Source of the DNA: Roseinatronobacter bogoriensis DSM 18756
GTDB lineage: Bacteria > Pseudomonadota > Alphaproteobacteria > Rhodobacterales > Rhodobacteraceae
Length of the DNA: 64,000 nucleotides
Assembly (NCBI RefSeq): GCF_004366635.1
Contig: NZ_SORN01000001.1
Span: 758,435 to 822,434, forward strand
Direction: 5' to 3'
The notes under the pieces are model-generated. The model was not told the origin of the DNA. It saw only the letters and a program-made list of their open reading frames with translations, and made no database searches. Within the stretch, counting starts at the first letter, position 1. The number at the start of each line of letters is the position of its first letter. This document shows positions 25,239 to 33,571 of this stretch, piece after piece. The position numbers and the translations under genes were made by a program.

Positions 25239-26645
25239 TTACATGCTGTAATACATCGCATATTCGACCGGGTGCGGGGTATGCTCGTAGGCATAGACCT
25301 CTTCCCATTTCAGGTCAATATAGGCTAGGATCTGGTCTTTCGTGAACACGTCACCGGCCAAAAGGAAGTCGTGGTCAGCCGCAAGCGATTCCAGCGCTTC
25401 GCGCAAGGATGCGCAAACAGTTGGGATACCTTCGAGTTCCTCTGGTGGAAGGTCGTACAAATCCTTATCCGATGCAGGGCCCGGATCGATTTTGTTCTTG
25501 ATCCCGTCAAGGCCAGCCATAAGCAGCGCCGAGAAGGCGAGATAGGGGTTGGCAACCGGGTCAGGGAAGCGGGCTTCGACGCGCTTTGCCTTGGGGCTTT
25601 CAGTCCACGGAATACGAATGCAGCCAGAGCGGTTGCGGGCCGAATAGGCGCGCAGCACAGGCGCTTCAAAACCAGGGATCAGGCGCTTGTAGCTGTTGGT
25701 TGACGGGTTGGTGAAGGCATTCAGCGATTTGGCATGTTTCAGAATGCCGCCAATGAACCACAGCGCTTCCTGGCTCAGATCGGCATATTTGTCCCCTGCA
25801 AACAGCGGCTTACCATCTTTCCAGATCGACATGTTCACATGCATGCCTGTGCCGTTGTCACCTTTGACAGGCTTGGGCATGAAGGTTGCCGTCTTGCCAT
25901 AGGCATCGGCCACATTGCGCACGACATATTTGTATTTCATGATCTCGTCAGCCTGCTTGGTCAGCGAGCTGAAGATCAGGCCAAGTTCATGCTGGGCAGA
26001 GGCAACCTCGGTGTGGTGCTTGTCCACCTTCATGCCCATGTCTTTCATGGTGGTCAGCATTTCCGAGCGCATGTCCTGATTGGCGTCAATCGGGTTCATG
26101 GCAAAGTAGTGACCCTTGACGCCGGGGCGGTGGCCCATATTGCCAGTGTCATAGTCGCTGTCTGTGTTCCAAGCGGCTTCTTCGGCATCCACCTCGAAGC
26201 TGACCTTGTTGATCTTGTCGCTGAACTTGACATTGTCAAAGACAAAGAATTCCGCTTCCGGCCCGAAATAGGATACATCACCAATCCCGGTGGATTTCAG
26301 ATAGGCTTCGGCCTTTTCTGCTGTCCCGCGCGGGTCACGCTCATAAGGTTCATTCGTGTCCGGCTCTACGATTGAGGCGTGGATTGCTAGCGTTTTTTCT
26401 GCATAGAACGGGTCGATATAGACCGAGTCCAGATCGAAAACCAGTTTCATATCAGATGCTTCGATCCCCTTCCAGCCGGGAACGGAAGAGCCGTCAAACA
26501 TGAAGCCTTCTTCAAGAAAATCTTCATCGACCAGATCATTGATGATTGTCACATGCAGCATACGGCCGCGCGGGTCGACAAAGCGGATGTCCAGATAGGC
26601 GACATCTTCGTCTTTCATAAGTTTGAGAACGTCAGCAGAACTCAT
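25239..26645 (-). CDS. glnA: Type I glutamine synthetase
   Basis: Housekeeping ammonia-assimilating enzyme (glutamate + NH3 + ATP to glutamine), dodecameric, 468 aa. Seen: MFDGSSVPGW loop (48-57), YFGPEAEFFVFDNV, KGDNGTGMHVNMSIWK, NPSTNSYKRLIPGFEAP, and the adenylylation Tyr397 in KDLYDLPPEE, so it is the GlnE-regulated I-beta form. The leader AGAGGAAAGAGAC precedes ATG 26645. glnB lies 60 bp upstream on the same strand, the normal Rhodobacteraceae glnBA operon, so PII and its regulatory target are made together. Confidence 0.97.
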   Translation of the reverse strand: MSSADVLKLMKDEDVAYLDIRFVDPRGRMLHVTIINDLVDEDFLEEGFMFDGSSVPGWKGIEASDMKLVFDLDSVYIDPFYAEKTLAIHASIVEPDTNEPYERDPRGTAEKAEAYLKSTGIGDVSYFGPEAEFFVFDNVKFSDKINKVSFEVDAEEAAWNTDSDYDTGNMGHRPGVKGHYFAMNPIDANQDMRSEMLTTMKDMGMKVDKHHTEVASAQHELGLIFSSLTKQADEIMKYKYVVRNVADAYGKTATFMPKPVKGDNGTGMHVNMSIWKDGKPLFAGDKYADLSQEALWFIGGILKHAKSLNAFTNPSTNSYKRLIPGFEAPVLRAYSARNRSGCIRIPWTESPKAKRVEARFPDPVANPYLAFSALLMAGLDGIKNKIDPGPASDKDLYDLPPEELEGIPTVCASLREALESLAADHDFLLAGDVFTKDQILAYIDLKWEEVYAYEHTPHPVEYAMYYSM

Positions 26646-26705
26646 GTCTCTTTCCTCTTGGTTTTGGAACTGTTTTCAGAGCGAAAGCCCCGGAATGACT
26701 GTTGG

Positions 26706-27044
26706 TTAAAGGGCGTCGTCGCCACTTTCGCCGGTGCGGATGCGGATTGCTTGCTCGACGGTCGACACAAATATCTTGCCATCGCCGATCTTATCGGTGC
26801 GCGCAGCGGCCACGATGGCCTCTACAGCGTCGTCCACCTGCTCATCAGGCAACACCACCTCGACCTTCACCTTGGGCAGAAAATCGACAACATATTCGGC
26901 CCCGCGATACAGTTCTGTATGGCCTTTTTGCCGACCGAAACCCTTGACTTCGATGACAGACAGGCCCTGAACACCAATGTCCTGCAAGGCTTCCTTCACC
27001 TCATCCAGCTTGAAAGGCTTGATGATGGCCTCGATCTTCTTCAT
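26706..27044 (-). CDS. glnB: Nitrogen regulatory protein PII
   Basis: Trimeric signal protein that reports 2-oxoglutarate, ATP/ADP and glutamine status to GlnE and NtrB, 112 aa (the standard length). Seen: MKKIEAIIKPFKLDEVKEAL, the T-loop with uridylylation Tyr51 in TELYRGAEYVVDFLPK, and the B-loop TDKIGDGKIFVSTVEQAIRIRTGE. It is first in the glnBA operon. The intergenic region to the divergent gene at 27230 is 185 bp and contains a 15-bp palindrome. Confidence 0.97.
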   Translation of the reverse strand: MKKIEAIIKPFKLDEVKEALQDIGVQGLSVIEVKGFGRQKGHTELYRGAEYVVDFLPKVKVEVVLPDEQVDDAVEAIVAAARTDKIGDGKIFVSTVEQAIRIRTGESGDDAL

Positions 27045-27178
27045 TCCCTCGCTCCCGTATTACTGCCAGCCGCATCGCCGGTCTGATGCGTTCAGATCAT
27101 TTCCATCTTTGCGCGACAATCTGATAGGGTATTCGCTGTGCGTGGCGCATCAAGGAAAAGCCAAAAAAGATTAAAAAA

Positions 27179-27193
27179 TGTGCAAAAAGCACA
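27179..27193. promoter_or_regulatory. 15-bp perfect palindrome in the glnB upstream region
   Basis: TGTGC-AAAAA-GCACA, 135 bases before glnB and 37 before the divergent gene. The NtrC consensus has the arms the other way round (GCAC..GTGC), so I do not assign it to NtrC. It could be an operator for either gene. Confidence 0.35.
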
Positions 27194-27229
27194 GAAAGAG
27201 GGCGGTTTTGAATCGAGGAATAATTCAAG

Positions 27230-28906
27230 ATGACTGAAATTCTGACATCTGCACAAATGCGCGCCATCGAAACCGCACAAATCGAGTCGGGCAGCGTAAC
27301 CGGGCTGGAATTGATGGAGCGTGCAGGGCGCGGTGTCGTCGCCGCGATGTTTGCCCAGTGGCCAGAATTTGAGCAAGGCCCGCATCGCCGCGCGCTGGTG
27401 CTATGTGGGCCGGGCAATAATGGTGGGGACGGTTTTGTTATTGCGCGGCTGCTGCATGAGCGCGGCTGGCTGGTGGATGTGTTTCTTTATGGCGCACCGG
27501 AAAAACTGCCACCAGATGCGCGGCACGTATATGAGCGCTGGATTGACTCGGGCAGGGCGGGACTGGTGGCGCGGCTTTCAATGCCGGTGCCTAAACAGGA
27601 AGAGGTCAAAGCGCTTGATATGGCGACCCGGACGACCAGCGGCGCGACCGGCCCTGAGCTGATCGTGGATGCGCTGTTCGGGACGGGACTTAGCAGGCCG
27701 ATCACGGCCTTGGGCAAAAGCCTTGAAGCGTTGCAGATCAACGAAGCCGCGCAAGCGTGCAGTCAGCGGCCATACGTGGTTGCAGTAGATATTCCGTCGG
27801 GGCTTTGTGCCGATTCGGGGCGCATTCTGGGCGGCAGGGATGGTGTTGCCATAAGCGCGGATCTGACGGTGGCTTTTCACGCACGGAAACCGGGGCATGT
27901 TCTGGCTGAGGGGGGTGAGCGGTGTGGCAAGGTCGTGGTGGCAGATATTGGGCTTGAAAGCGGCTCGAACCAAAGCCAGCGTGCTTTGGCTGATCTACAT
28001 GGCATTGATTTCACAAAAGGCGGGGCGCAGTTGGCGCGCATGATTTCGGCCCTCGCTGGTGCCGACAGCCTGTATCCCAAGCTATGCAAATCTGCGGGTC
28101 ACAAATACACCCATGGCCATGCCCTGATTCTGTCTGGCGGCCCGGGTCGTGGCGGTGCTGCACGGCTTGCCGCGCGCGCTGCGCTGCGAAGCGGCTCGGG
28201 GCTTGTGACCGTCGGCTGCCCGCCCGATGCAGTGCCAGAGAATGCGGCCCGGCTTGACGCGGTGATGCTCTGCCCGCTTGAGGATGCGCAGGCGCTTGCG
28301 CATACGCTGGAAGATACGCGTATCAATGCGCTTTGTCTTGGCCCCGGCCTTGGACTGGGCACGCGCGAAGGCGCGCTTGTCGCCGCTGCGCTGACGGCGG
28401 GGCGCGCGACAGTGTTTGACGCCGATGCGTTAACGCTGATTGCGGGTGATCCGGCGCTCTTTGCTGCGCTGCATGACCGCTGCGTGCTGACCCCCCATGC
28501 CGGAGAGTTCGCCCGTCTGTTCCCTGACCTTGCTGAACGTCTGCACGCCCCGGCGGTCGAAGGCCCCGCATATTCCAAGCTGGACGCGGCCCGCGATGCT
28601 GCTGCCCGCTCTGGGTGCACGGTTCTGATCAAGGGGCCGGACACAGTGATCTCAACGCCAGACGGGCGCGCCTGCATCAATGCGGCGGTCGGTGAGCGCG
28701 CCGCACCCTGGCTGGCCACAGCAGGGTCAGGCGATGTGCTGGCAGGATTGGTGGCAGGTCTGTTGGCGCGCGGGTTGCCGCCCTTCGATGCGGCGCAAAC
28801 GGCGGCCTATCTGCATGTCGAAGCGGCGATTGCTTTTGGGCCCGGCCTTATTGCCGAGGACTTGCCGGAAATCCTGCCAAAAGTCTTGCAACGCTTAGGC
28901 GCCTGA
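27230..28906 (+). CDS. nnr: Bifunctional NAD(P)HX epimerase / ADP-dependent dehydratase
   Basis: Metabolite-repair enzyme, 558 aa, that restores NAD(P)H from its hydrated form. Two fused domains: N-terminal YjeF_N epimerase (about 1-230: MTEILTSAQMRAIETAQIESG, VLCGPGNNGGDGFVIARLL, VDALFGTGLSRP, AVDIPSGLCADSG) and C-terminal carbohydrate-kinase-like dehydratase (about 270-555: HGHALILSGGPGRGGAARLAARAALRSGSGLVTV, NALCLGPGLG, VLTPHAGEFARLF, ATAGSGDVLAGLVAGLLARG). GAGGAA lies about 10 bases before ATG 27230. Its last 12 bases overlap the convergent Hint-like gene. Confidence 0.94.
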   Translation: MTEILTSAQMRAIETAQIESGSVTGLELMERAGRGVVAAMFAQWPEFEQGPHRRALVLCGPGNNGGDGFVIARLLHERGWLVDVFLYGAPEKLPPDARHVYERWIDSGRAGLVARLSMPVPKQEEVKALDMATRTTSGATGPELIVDALFGTGLSRPITALGKSLEALQINEAAQACSQRPYVVAVDIPSGLCADSGRILGGRDGVAISADLTVAFHARKPGHVLAEGGERCGKVVVADIGLESGSNQSQRALADLHGIDFTKGGAQLARMISALAGADSLYPKLCKSAGHKYTHGHALILSGGPGRGGAARLAARAALRSGSGLVTVGCPPDAVPENAARLDAVMLCPLEDAQALAHTLEDTRINALCLGPGLGLGTREGALVAAALTAGRATVFDADALTLIAGDPALFAALHDRCVLTPHAGEFARLFPDLAERLHAPAVEGPAYSKLDAARDAAARSGCTVLIKGPDTVISTPDGRACINAAVGERAAPWLATAGSGDVLAGLVAGLLARGLPPFDAAQTAAYLHVEAAIAFGPGLIAEDLPEILPKVLQRLGA

Positions 28907-29401
28907 CCCGCTGATCATTGTGGTGATACCGTCTGCCGTGATGATCGTGTCATCATCAAAGGCAAGCTCGAACAGTGTCACCGGGCAATCTGCGTGATGC
29001 AGGTTCACACCGTCCACCAGTCTTGACGCCGGGCTAAGGGCAGGGGCCGAAAACAGGATTTCCGTGCGCCAGTCGCAGACCCCCAACTTTTGCCCCGCGC
29101 CGACAACCAGCGCGCGGTCCAGTCGGCCGGGCGCAAGCCCCAAACCAAAGGCCGAAGGCTCGACCCGGACAACCTCTGCCGGTGCCGCCCGATATGTACG
29201 GATGCCGCGCAGCTCCACCATACGGTTTTGCGTATCCAGCAGCAGATCACCTGCCACCAGCCGCGAGACAGCGCGCAAGCCGAAAATCGTGCGCAGAACC
29301 GTTTCACCCGCAAACCCCTGCGGGCCCGGATGTGTCAGAGCAGGTTTGAATTTCCCGGGTGCTTTCAGCGGCGGGGCAAGTGAAATGCTCTCTGCAAACA
29401 T
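28895..29401 (-). CDS. Hint-domain-like protein, short and divergent
   Basis: Predicted 168 aa protein resembling the Hedgehog/intein (Hint_2) proteins of roseobacters. Seen: GFAGETVLRTIFGLRAVSRLVAGDLLLDTQNRMVELRGIRT, matching the pattern 'large opening beta turn, GDLV, TxDxGxQPLR' of Hint modules, then DRALVVGAGQKLGVCDWRTEILF. The usual N-terminal catalytic Cys (CFTPGT) is not visible; the corresponding position reads TVLRTIFG. So self-splicing or cleavage is unlikely. ATG 29401 is preceded by AGGAG; a TTG one codon earlier is also possible. The 3' end overlaps nnr by 12 bp, tail to tail. Its role is unknown. Confidence 0.65.
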   Translation of the reverse strand: MFAESISLAPPLKAPGKFKPALTHPGPQGFAGETVLRTIFGLRAVSRLVAGDLLLDTQNRMVELRGIRTYRAAPAEVVRVEPSAFGLGLAPGRLDRALVVGAGQKLGVCDWRTEILFSAPALSPASRLVDGVNLHHADCPVTLFELAFDDDTIITADGITTMISGSGA

Positions 29402-29602
29402 CAATCGAATCTCCTTTAGAGCCTCTTACCGAGAAAGTATGACGACATGGTAAACGCGCGCAGGTTAAGTACTGTTTCTATATGGACGACAATGCCAAAG
29501 GAATTGGGCAAGAACTGGGCACAAAAATGGCCTGAATAATTGGGGGCGCTTCGTTTTTACCCTCGCATCTGTCGGACGGGTTTGATAGGAACCGCCCTAG
29601 AT

Positions 29603-29687
29603 GCGGGTGTGGCGAAATTGGCAGACGCACCAGATTTAGGTTCTGGCGCCGCAAGGCGTGGGGGTTCAAGTCCCTCCACCCGCACCA
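29603..29687 (+). tRNA. tRNA-Leu (anticodon UAG)
   Basis: 85-nt class II tRNA. Acceptor arms GCGGGTG (29603-29609) and CACCCGC (29677-29683), discriminator A and encoded CCA (29685-29687). Anticodon stem CCAGA..TCTGG around loop TTTAGGT gives anticodon TAG. The long variable arm GGCGCCGCAAGGCGT and T-loop GTTCAAGTC are typical of leucine tRNA. It reads codon CUA and, by wobble, other CUN codons. Confidence 0.97.
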
Positions 29688-29878
29688 TCTTGTAATTTTA
29701 ATGGTTCAGTCTGGTACCCTGATGTGACGGGGGCAAGCAGGGTGTGTGTGCCGTATTGCCCTCAGCAGACGCTTGCGACATGTCGGGAATTTTTTACCAC
29801 CGACCAACGTCACAGACCGCTTGAAAAAGCGCTATGCGGTATGATTCGCAACTTCACCGCTCAGGCAAAACAAGAAAC

Positions 29879-29906
29879 AGCCCACACTCCGCGCGGAATG
29901 TGGGCT
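29879..29906 (-). terminator. Rho-independent terminator of ilvC
   Basis: AGCCCACA (29879-29886) pairs with TGTGGGCT (29899-29906) with one mismatch further in and an inner TCC/GGA. Read on the minus strand it is followed by GTTTCTTGTTTTG, so it ends ilvC mRNA. Confidence 0.8.
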
Positions 29907-29930
29907 TTTCCTGTCACGAGAACTGGTGCG

Positions 29931-30953
29931 TCAGTTGCGGTCTTTGTCGACCATTTTGGACGCGCCGATCCACGGCATCATGGCGCGCAGTTTTGCGCCA
30001 ACCTGCTCGATCTGATGCTCGTCATTGATCCGGCGTGTGGCCTTGAAGAAGGGCTGGCCAACGGCGTTTTCCTGCATGAAATCACGAACGAACTTGCCCT
30101 GCTGGATGTCGGTCAAAACGGCCTTCATGCGCGCTTTCGTCTCGTCATAGGGCAGAATGCGCGGGCCGCTGACATATTCGCCATACTCAGCCGTGTTCGA
30201 GATCGAGTAATTCATGTTGGCGATGCCGCCTTCATAGATCAGGTCCACGATCAGCTTCACTTCATGCAGACACTCGAAATAGGCCATTTCCGGCTCGTAG
30301 CCTGCCTCGACCAGCGTCTCGAAGCCCATACGGATCAGCTCGACCAGACCACCACAGAGCACAGCCTGTTCGCCGAACAGGTCGGTTTCACATTCCTGCC
30401 GGAAATTGGTTTCAATAATGCCCGAACGCCCGCCACCAATGGCCGAGCAATAGGACAGGCCGATTTCCATCGCCTTGCCGGTCGCGTCCTGATGCACCGC
30501 CACAAGGCAGGGCACGCCGCCGCCTTTGGTGTATTCGCCGCGTACGGTGTGGCCGGGGCCTTTGGGCGCCATCATGATCACGTCAACGCCGGGTTTCGGC
30601 TCGATCAATCCGAAATGCACGTTCAGCCCATGCGCAAAGGCAATCGCCGCGCCCTCGCGCAGATTGTCATGCACATATTTCTTGTATGTTTCTGCCTGCA
30701 ACTCGTCAGGCATGGTGAACATGATGACATCGCACCAGGCGGCAGCCTCGGCAATGCCCATGACCTTCAGGCCCTCAGCTTCGCATTTCTTGGCGCTGGC
30801 GGACCCTTCGCGCAGGGCAACAACAACATTCTTTGCCCCCGAATCGCGCAGGTTCAGCGCATGGGCATGGCCCTGGCTGCCATAGCCCAGAATGGCGACT
30901 TTCTTGTCCTTGATCAGGTTCACATCGCAATCGCGATCATAATAGACGCGCAT
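29931..30953 (-). CDS. ilvC: Ketol-acid reductoisomerase (NADP+), class I
   Basis: Second enzyme of valine, leucine and isoleucine synthesis (acetolactate to dihydroxyisovalerate), 340 aa. Seen: MRVYYDRDCDVNLIKDKKVAILGYGSQGHAHALNLRDSG with the Rossmann motif (22-36), VIMMAPKGPGHTVRGEY, SAIGGGRSGIIETNFRQECETDLFGEQAVLCGG, with the Mg ligands in E/D positions of that block. AAGGAGGGACGGCAG is a strong ribosome binding site before ATG 30953. It is divergent from two Lrp-family genes, a plausible branched-chain-responsive arrangement. Confidence 0.97.
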   Translation of the reverse strand: MRVYYDRDCDVNLIKDKKVAILGYGSQGHAHALNLRDSGAKNVVVALREGSASAKKCEAEGLKVMGIAEAAAWCDVIMFTMPDELQAETYKKYVHDNLREGAAIAFAHGLNVHFGLIEPKPGVDVIMMAPKGPGHTVRGEYTKGGGVPCLVAVHQDATGKAMEIGLSYCSAIGGGRSGIIETNFRQECETDLFGEQAVLCGGLVELIRMGFETLVEAGYEPEMAYFECLHEVKLIVDLIYEGGIANMNYSISNTAEYGEYVSGPRILPYDETKARMKAVLTDIQQGKFVRDFMQENAVGQPFFKATRRINDEHQIEQVGAKLRAMMPWIGASKMVDKDRN

Positions 30954-31038
30954 CTGCCGTCCCTCCTTGGTTGAACTTCATGTGGCGCAGTATACGGAAA
31001 AGACGCTGTAAATCGTTTCAATCCTCGCGGATATATGC

Positions 31039-31080
31039 AATAAAACGTAATAACTATTCGTAAAATTTGTAAATACGCAA
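31039..31080. promoter_or_regulatory. AT-rich segment in the ilvC/Lrp divergent region, possible Lrp operator
   Basis: This is a marked AT-rich island in GC-rich DNA. It contains CGTAATAACTATTCG (31046-31060, arms AATA/TATT) followed by CGTAAAATTTGTAAATACG. Lrp-family regulators bind such imperfect AT-rich palindromes, and the lrp-like start is 6 bases downstream. Autoregulation is inferred. Confidence 0.4.
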
Positions 31081-31085
31081 GAAAC

Positions 31086-31544
31086 ATGCAGATAGACGAT
31101 ACAGACAGACGCCTCTTGCGCCAACTGATGGCCGCACCGGATGCCAGCACCGCAGAAGTGGCCGATCGCGCGGGCCTGACCGAGGCGACCTGCTGGCGTC
31201 GTCTTGAACGGCTGCGCGCGCGCGGCATCCTGCGCGCAAGACGCGCGGTCATCGACTGGCGCGCGCTGGGTTGGCAGGTCGAGGTCAGCCTGCGCATCAC
31301 CCTGGACAAAACCAATCCGCGCGCTTTCGATGAATTCATCACCGCCGCCCGCGCAGTCCCGGAAGTGCTGGAAATCCAGACATTCCTCGGGCGGGTCGAT
31401 GTTCGTCTCAATGTCATTGCGCGCGACATGACCCACTATCAGCAAATCTACCGCGACCGCATCTTGCCCTTGCCGCATATCGCCGATCTGGAGGCCCTGA
31501 TGCACCTTTCCGATATCAAATCAGACGCAAGCCTGCCGATATGA
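31086..31544 (+). CDS. Lrp/AsnC family transcriptional regulator 1
   Basis: DNA-binding regulator, 152 aa, typical Lrp length. Seen: N-terminal helix-turn-helix (residues 3-55: DDTDRRLLRQLMAAPDASTAEVADRAGLTEATCWRRLERLRARGIL) and C-terminal RAM/effector domain (about 65-145: VEVSLRITLDKTNPRAFDEFITAARAVPEVLEIQTFLGRVDVRLNVIARD). It is divergent from ilvC with 132 bp between the starts, so branched-chain amino acid control is a reasonable guess. Only a weak purine run precedes ATG 31086. Repeat copy 3 begins 2 bases after its stop. Confidence 0.9.
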   Translation: MQIDDTDRRLLRQLMAAPDASTAEVADRAGLTEATCWRRLERLRARGILRARRAVIDWRALGWQVEVSLRITLDKTNPRAFDEFITAARAVPEVLEIQTFLGRVDVRLNVIARDMTHYQQIYRDRILPLPHIADLEALMHLSDIKSDASLPI

Positions 31545-31545
31545 T

Positions 31546-31568
31546 CATTTTCTTGCTTCAAATACTCA
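31546..31568 (+). repeat. Recurrent 3'-end element, copy 3
   Basis: The core CATTTTCTTG..CAAATACTCA starts 2 bases after the first Lrp gene's stop codon. The downstream GC-rich stretch (GGGCGCCGGGGC near 31579) forms only a weak hairpin. It separates the two Lrp genes. Confidence 0.7.
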
Positions 31569-31629
31569 TCAAGCCGTCAACGGGCGCCGGGGCAGACCTT
31601 AGAGCGCGCACGCAGACCAAGGGGCAGCG

Positions 31630-32085
31630 ATGATTGATCTGGATGAAACCGACCGCGCCTTGCTGCGCGCATTGGCACTGGATTCCACGCAAAGCGCAGG
31701 CGCGCTAGGCCGCCGTCTTGGCCTGAGTCAGCCCGCAACATGGCGCCGCCTCAGGCGCTTGCGCGAAGACGGCGCGATTGCCCGCGAACGGCTGGACCTT
31801 GACCTGTCGGCGCTCGGTTTTGGTGTCACCGTCTTTCTGGGGATCAGCCTTGCCGCCAAGGGGCGCGTCAGTCTGGCCGATTTTGAACGCGCAGTGTCCG
31901 CCATTCCCGAAGTGCAGACCGTGCAGCATGTTCTGGGCCTCTATGATTACCGCCTGCGCGTTGTCGCCCGCGACCTGTCGGATTTCGAGCGCGTTTTGCG
32001 ACGGCGCATCATGACATTGCCGGGGGTCGGTGCGGTGGATGCCAATGTCCTGCTCAGTGAAGAACGCTTGCCCGGCCCATTGTGA
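31630..32085 (+). CDS. Lrp/AsnC family transcriptional regulator 2
   Basis: Second Lrp-type regulator, 151 aa. Seen: HTH MIDLDETDRALLRALALDSTQSAGALGRRLGLSQPATWRRLRRLREDGAI and effector domain GFGVTVFLGISLAAKGRVSLADFERAVSAIPEVQTVQHVLGLYDYRLRVVARDLSDFERVL. It is clearly paralogous to the preceding gene but well diverged. AAGGGG is 8 bases before ATG 31630, a much better site than that of copy 1. The two proteins may form mixed octamers or respond to different amino acids; this is inference only. Confidence 0.9.
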   Translation: MIDLDETDRALLRALALDSTQSAGALGRRLGLSQPATWRRLRRLREDGAIARERLDLDLSALGFGVTVFLGISLAAKGRVSLADFERAVSAIPEVQTVQHVLGLYDYRLRVVARDLSDFERVLRRRIMTLPGVGAVDANVLLSEERLPGPL

Positions 32086-32125
32086 GTGATTGACCTCTGC
32101 GCCCGCATTGGGCAAGAGACAGGTC

Positions 32126-32464
32126 ATGTTGATCTATAAAATCTTTCGCCGTGCTGAATGGAATGATCTGGTCACACAGGGTCAGACATCGGGCGCGCCT
32201 GTCGATCTGGCCGATGGCTATATTCACTTCTCGACCGCGCAGCAGGTCATGGAGACTGCGGCCAAACATTTTGCGGGTGAGAGTGATCTTGTTCTGGTCG
32301 CCTGCGACGCTACGGCGCTTGGGGCAGAGCTGAAATGGGAACCTTCGCGCGGGGGCGCGTTATTCCCGCATCTCTATCGCGCGCTGCATCATGCCGATAT
32401 TACATGGGACACATCGCTGCCCCTCGGGGTCAGTGGCCATATTTTCCCAGAGGGTCTGGTATGA
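32126..32464 (+). CDS. DUF952 domain-containing protein
   Basis: Small cytosolic protein, 112 aa, of the DUF952 family. Seen: MLIYKIFRRAEWNDLVTQG, the family signature DGYIHFSTAQQV (residues 34-45), and LKWEPSRGGALFPHLYRALHHADI. The fold is related to glutathione S-transferase-like or ADP-ribosyl-binding small domains according to database descriptions I recall; no function is established. Its stop overlaps the pyrD start by 4 bp (ATGA), a pairing seen often in alphaproteobacteria, so it is co-translated with pyrD. Confidence 0.88.
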   Translation: MLIYKIFRRAEWNDLVTQGQTSGAPVDLADGYIHFSTAQQVMETAAKHFAGESDLVLVACDATALGAELKWEPSRGGALFPHLYRALHHADITWDTSLPLGVSGHIFPEGLV

Positions 32465-33519
32465 GTTTCCTTGAAAAAGCCGGTATGTCTGTTTTGCGCA
32501 GTTTTGACCCCGAAACCGCGCATGGCTTGGCGCTCAAGGCGCTGCAAGCCGGACTTGCGCCTGTTGGGCAGCCTGTTGACTCTCCGCGCTTGCGCACACG
32601 GCTGGCGGGGCTTGATCTGCCAAATCCGGTGGGGCTGGCAGCGGGGTTCGACAAGAACGCGCAGGCGCTGAAGGGCCTTGCGCGGGCAGGGTTCGGATTT
32701 GTCGAAGTCGGTGCCGCAACCCCCCGCCCGCAAGAGGGAAACCCGCGACCGCGCCTGTTCCGCCTGCCAGAGGATCGCGCCGTCATCAACCGTTTCGGTT
32801 TCAATAATGAAGGCGCGGATCGTATCGTCCAGCGCCTTGCATTGCGTCCCAAAGACATGATCCTTGGGTTGAACCTTGGGGCCAACAAGGACAGTGCCGA
32901 CCGCGCGGATGATTTCGCCGAAGTGCTGCGCCTGTGCGGCGCGCATCTGGATTTTGCGACAGTCAATGTCTCGTCACCCAATACCGAGGCACTGCGCGAT
33001 TTGCAGGGCGCAGAGGCGCTTGCCGCGCTTTTGCAAGGTGTGATGCAGGCCCGCGCTGGACTTGCGCGGAAAATCCCGGTTTTTCTGAAAATCGCCCCCG
33101 ATCTGACCGAAGCAGAGATTGGCGAGATAGCGCAGGTGGCGCAAGCCGCCGGTGTGGATACAATTATCGCAACAAACACCACAATCACGCGCGAAGGTTT
33201 GAAAAGTGCAAGTTTTTCGGAAAAAGGCGGGCTTTCTGGTGCGCCATTGTTCGAAAAGTCTACGCGCGTTCTGGCGCGCCTGTCCCATCTGACCGATGGA
33301 AAAATGCCTCTCATAGGGGTTGGTGGGGTTGGTTCTGCTGAACAGGCCTATGCCAAGATATGCGCCGGGGCATCTGCAGTGCAGCTTTATTCCGCGCTGG
33401 TCTATGAAGGGCTGTCGCTGGTCGAACGGATCAATCGGGGCCTTTTGGAATTGCTGGACCGCGATGGCCACGCAACGCTGTCGGACGCGATTGGCACAGC
33501 GCGCGGCACGTGGCTGTAA
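32461..33519 (+). CDS. pyrD: Dihydroorotate dehydrogenase (quinone), class 2
   Basis: Membrane-associated flavoenzyme of pyrimidine synthesis that passes electrons to ubiquinone, 352 aa. Seen: N-terminal helix typical of class 2 (MSFLEKAGMSVLRSFDPETAHGLALKALQ), PVGLAAGFDKNAQALKGLARAGFGFVEVGAATPRPQEGNPRPRLFRL, INRFGFNNEGAD, VNVSSPNTEALRDLQ with the active-site Ser, and the FMN-phosphate loops IGVGGVGSAEQAYAKICAGASAVQLYSALVYEG. ATG 32461 overlaps the DUF952 stop. The longer in-frame extension upstream is discarded as it runs through DUF952. Confidence 0.96.
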   Translation: MSFLEKAGMSVLRSFDPETAHGLALKALQAGLAPVGQPVDSPRLRTRLAGLDLPNPVGLAAGFDKNAQALKGLARAGFGFVEVGAATPRPQEGNPRPRLFRLPEDRAVINRFGFNNEGADRIVQRLALRPKDMILGLNLGANKDSADRADDFAEVLRLCGAHLDFATVNVSSPNTEALRDLQGAEALAALLQGVMQARAGLARKIPVFLKIAPDLTEAEIGEIAQVAQAAGVDTIIATNTTITREGLKSASFSEKGGLSGAPLFEKSTRVLARLSHLTDGKMPLIGVGGVGSAEQAYAKICAGASAVQLYSALVYEGLSLVERINRGLLELLDRDGHATLSDAIGTARGTWL

Positions 33520-33571
33520 GCCCCGGTTTTGTCCCTTCACGCAAGTCAGACACAGGCCTGGTTCGGAACCG

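Noticed and set aside
25239..26645. Chance that glnA belongs with the amine ligases at 4984 and 7095
   Set aside because: It carries the adenylylation Tyr397 and the glnB neighbour of the housekeeping enzyme; the other two lack these.
27045..27229. NtrC tandem sites and sigma-54 promoter upstream of glnB
   Set aside because: No GCAC-N-GTGC pair and no clear GG-N10-GC promoter was seen. Only the reverse-type palindrome is present.
29482..29535. Possible 17-aa peptide (MDDNAKGIGQELGTKMA)
   Set aside because: No ribosome binding site and no partner gene that would suggest a leader peptide. Kept only as a curiosity; it could be a truncated gene start.
29658..30974. 438-aa plus-strand reading frame
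   Set aside because: Starts inside tRNA-Leu and is antisense to ilvC; no ribosome binding site and no family pattern.
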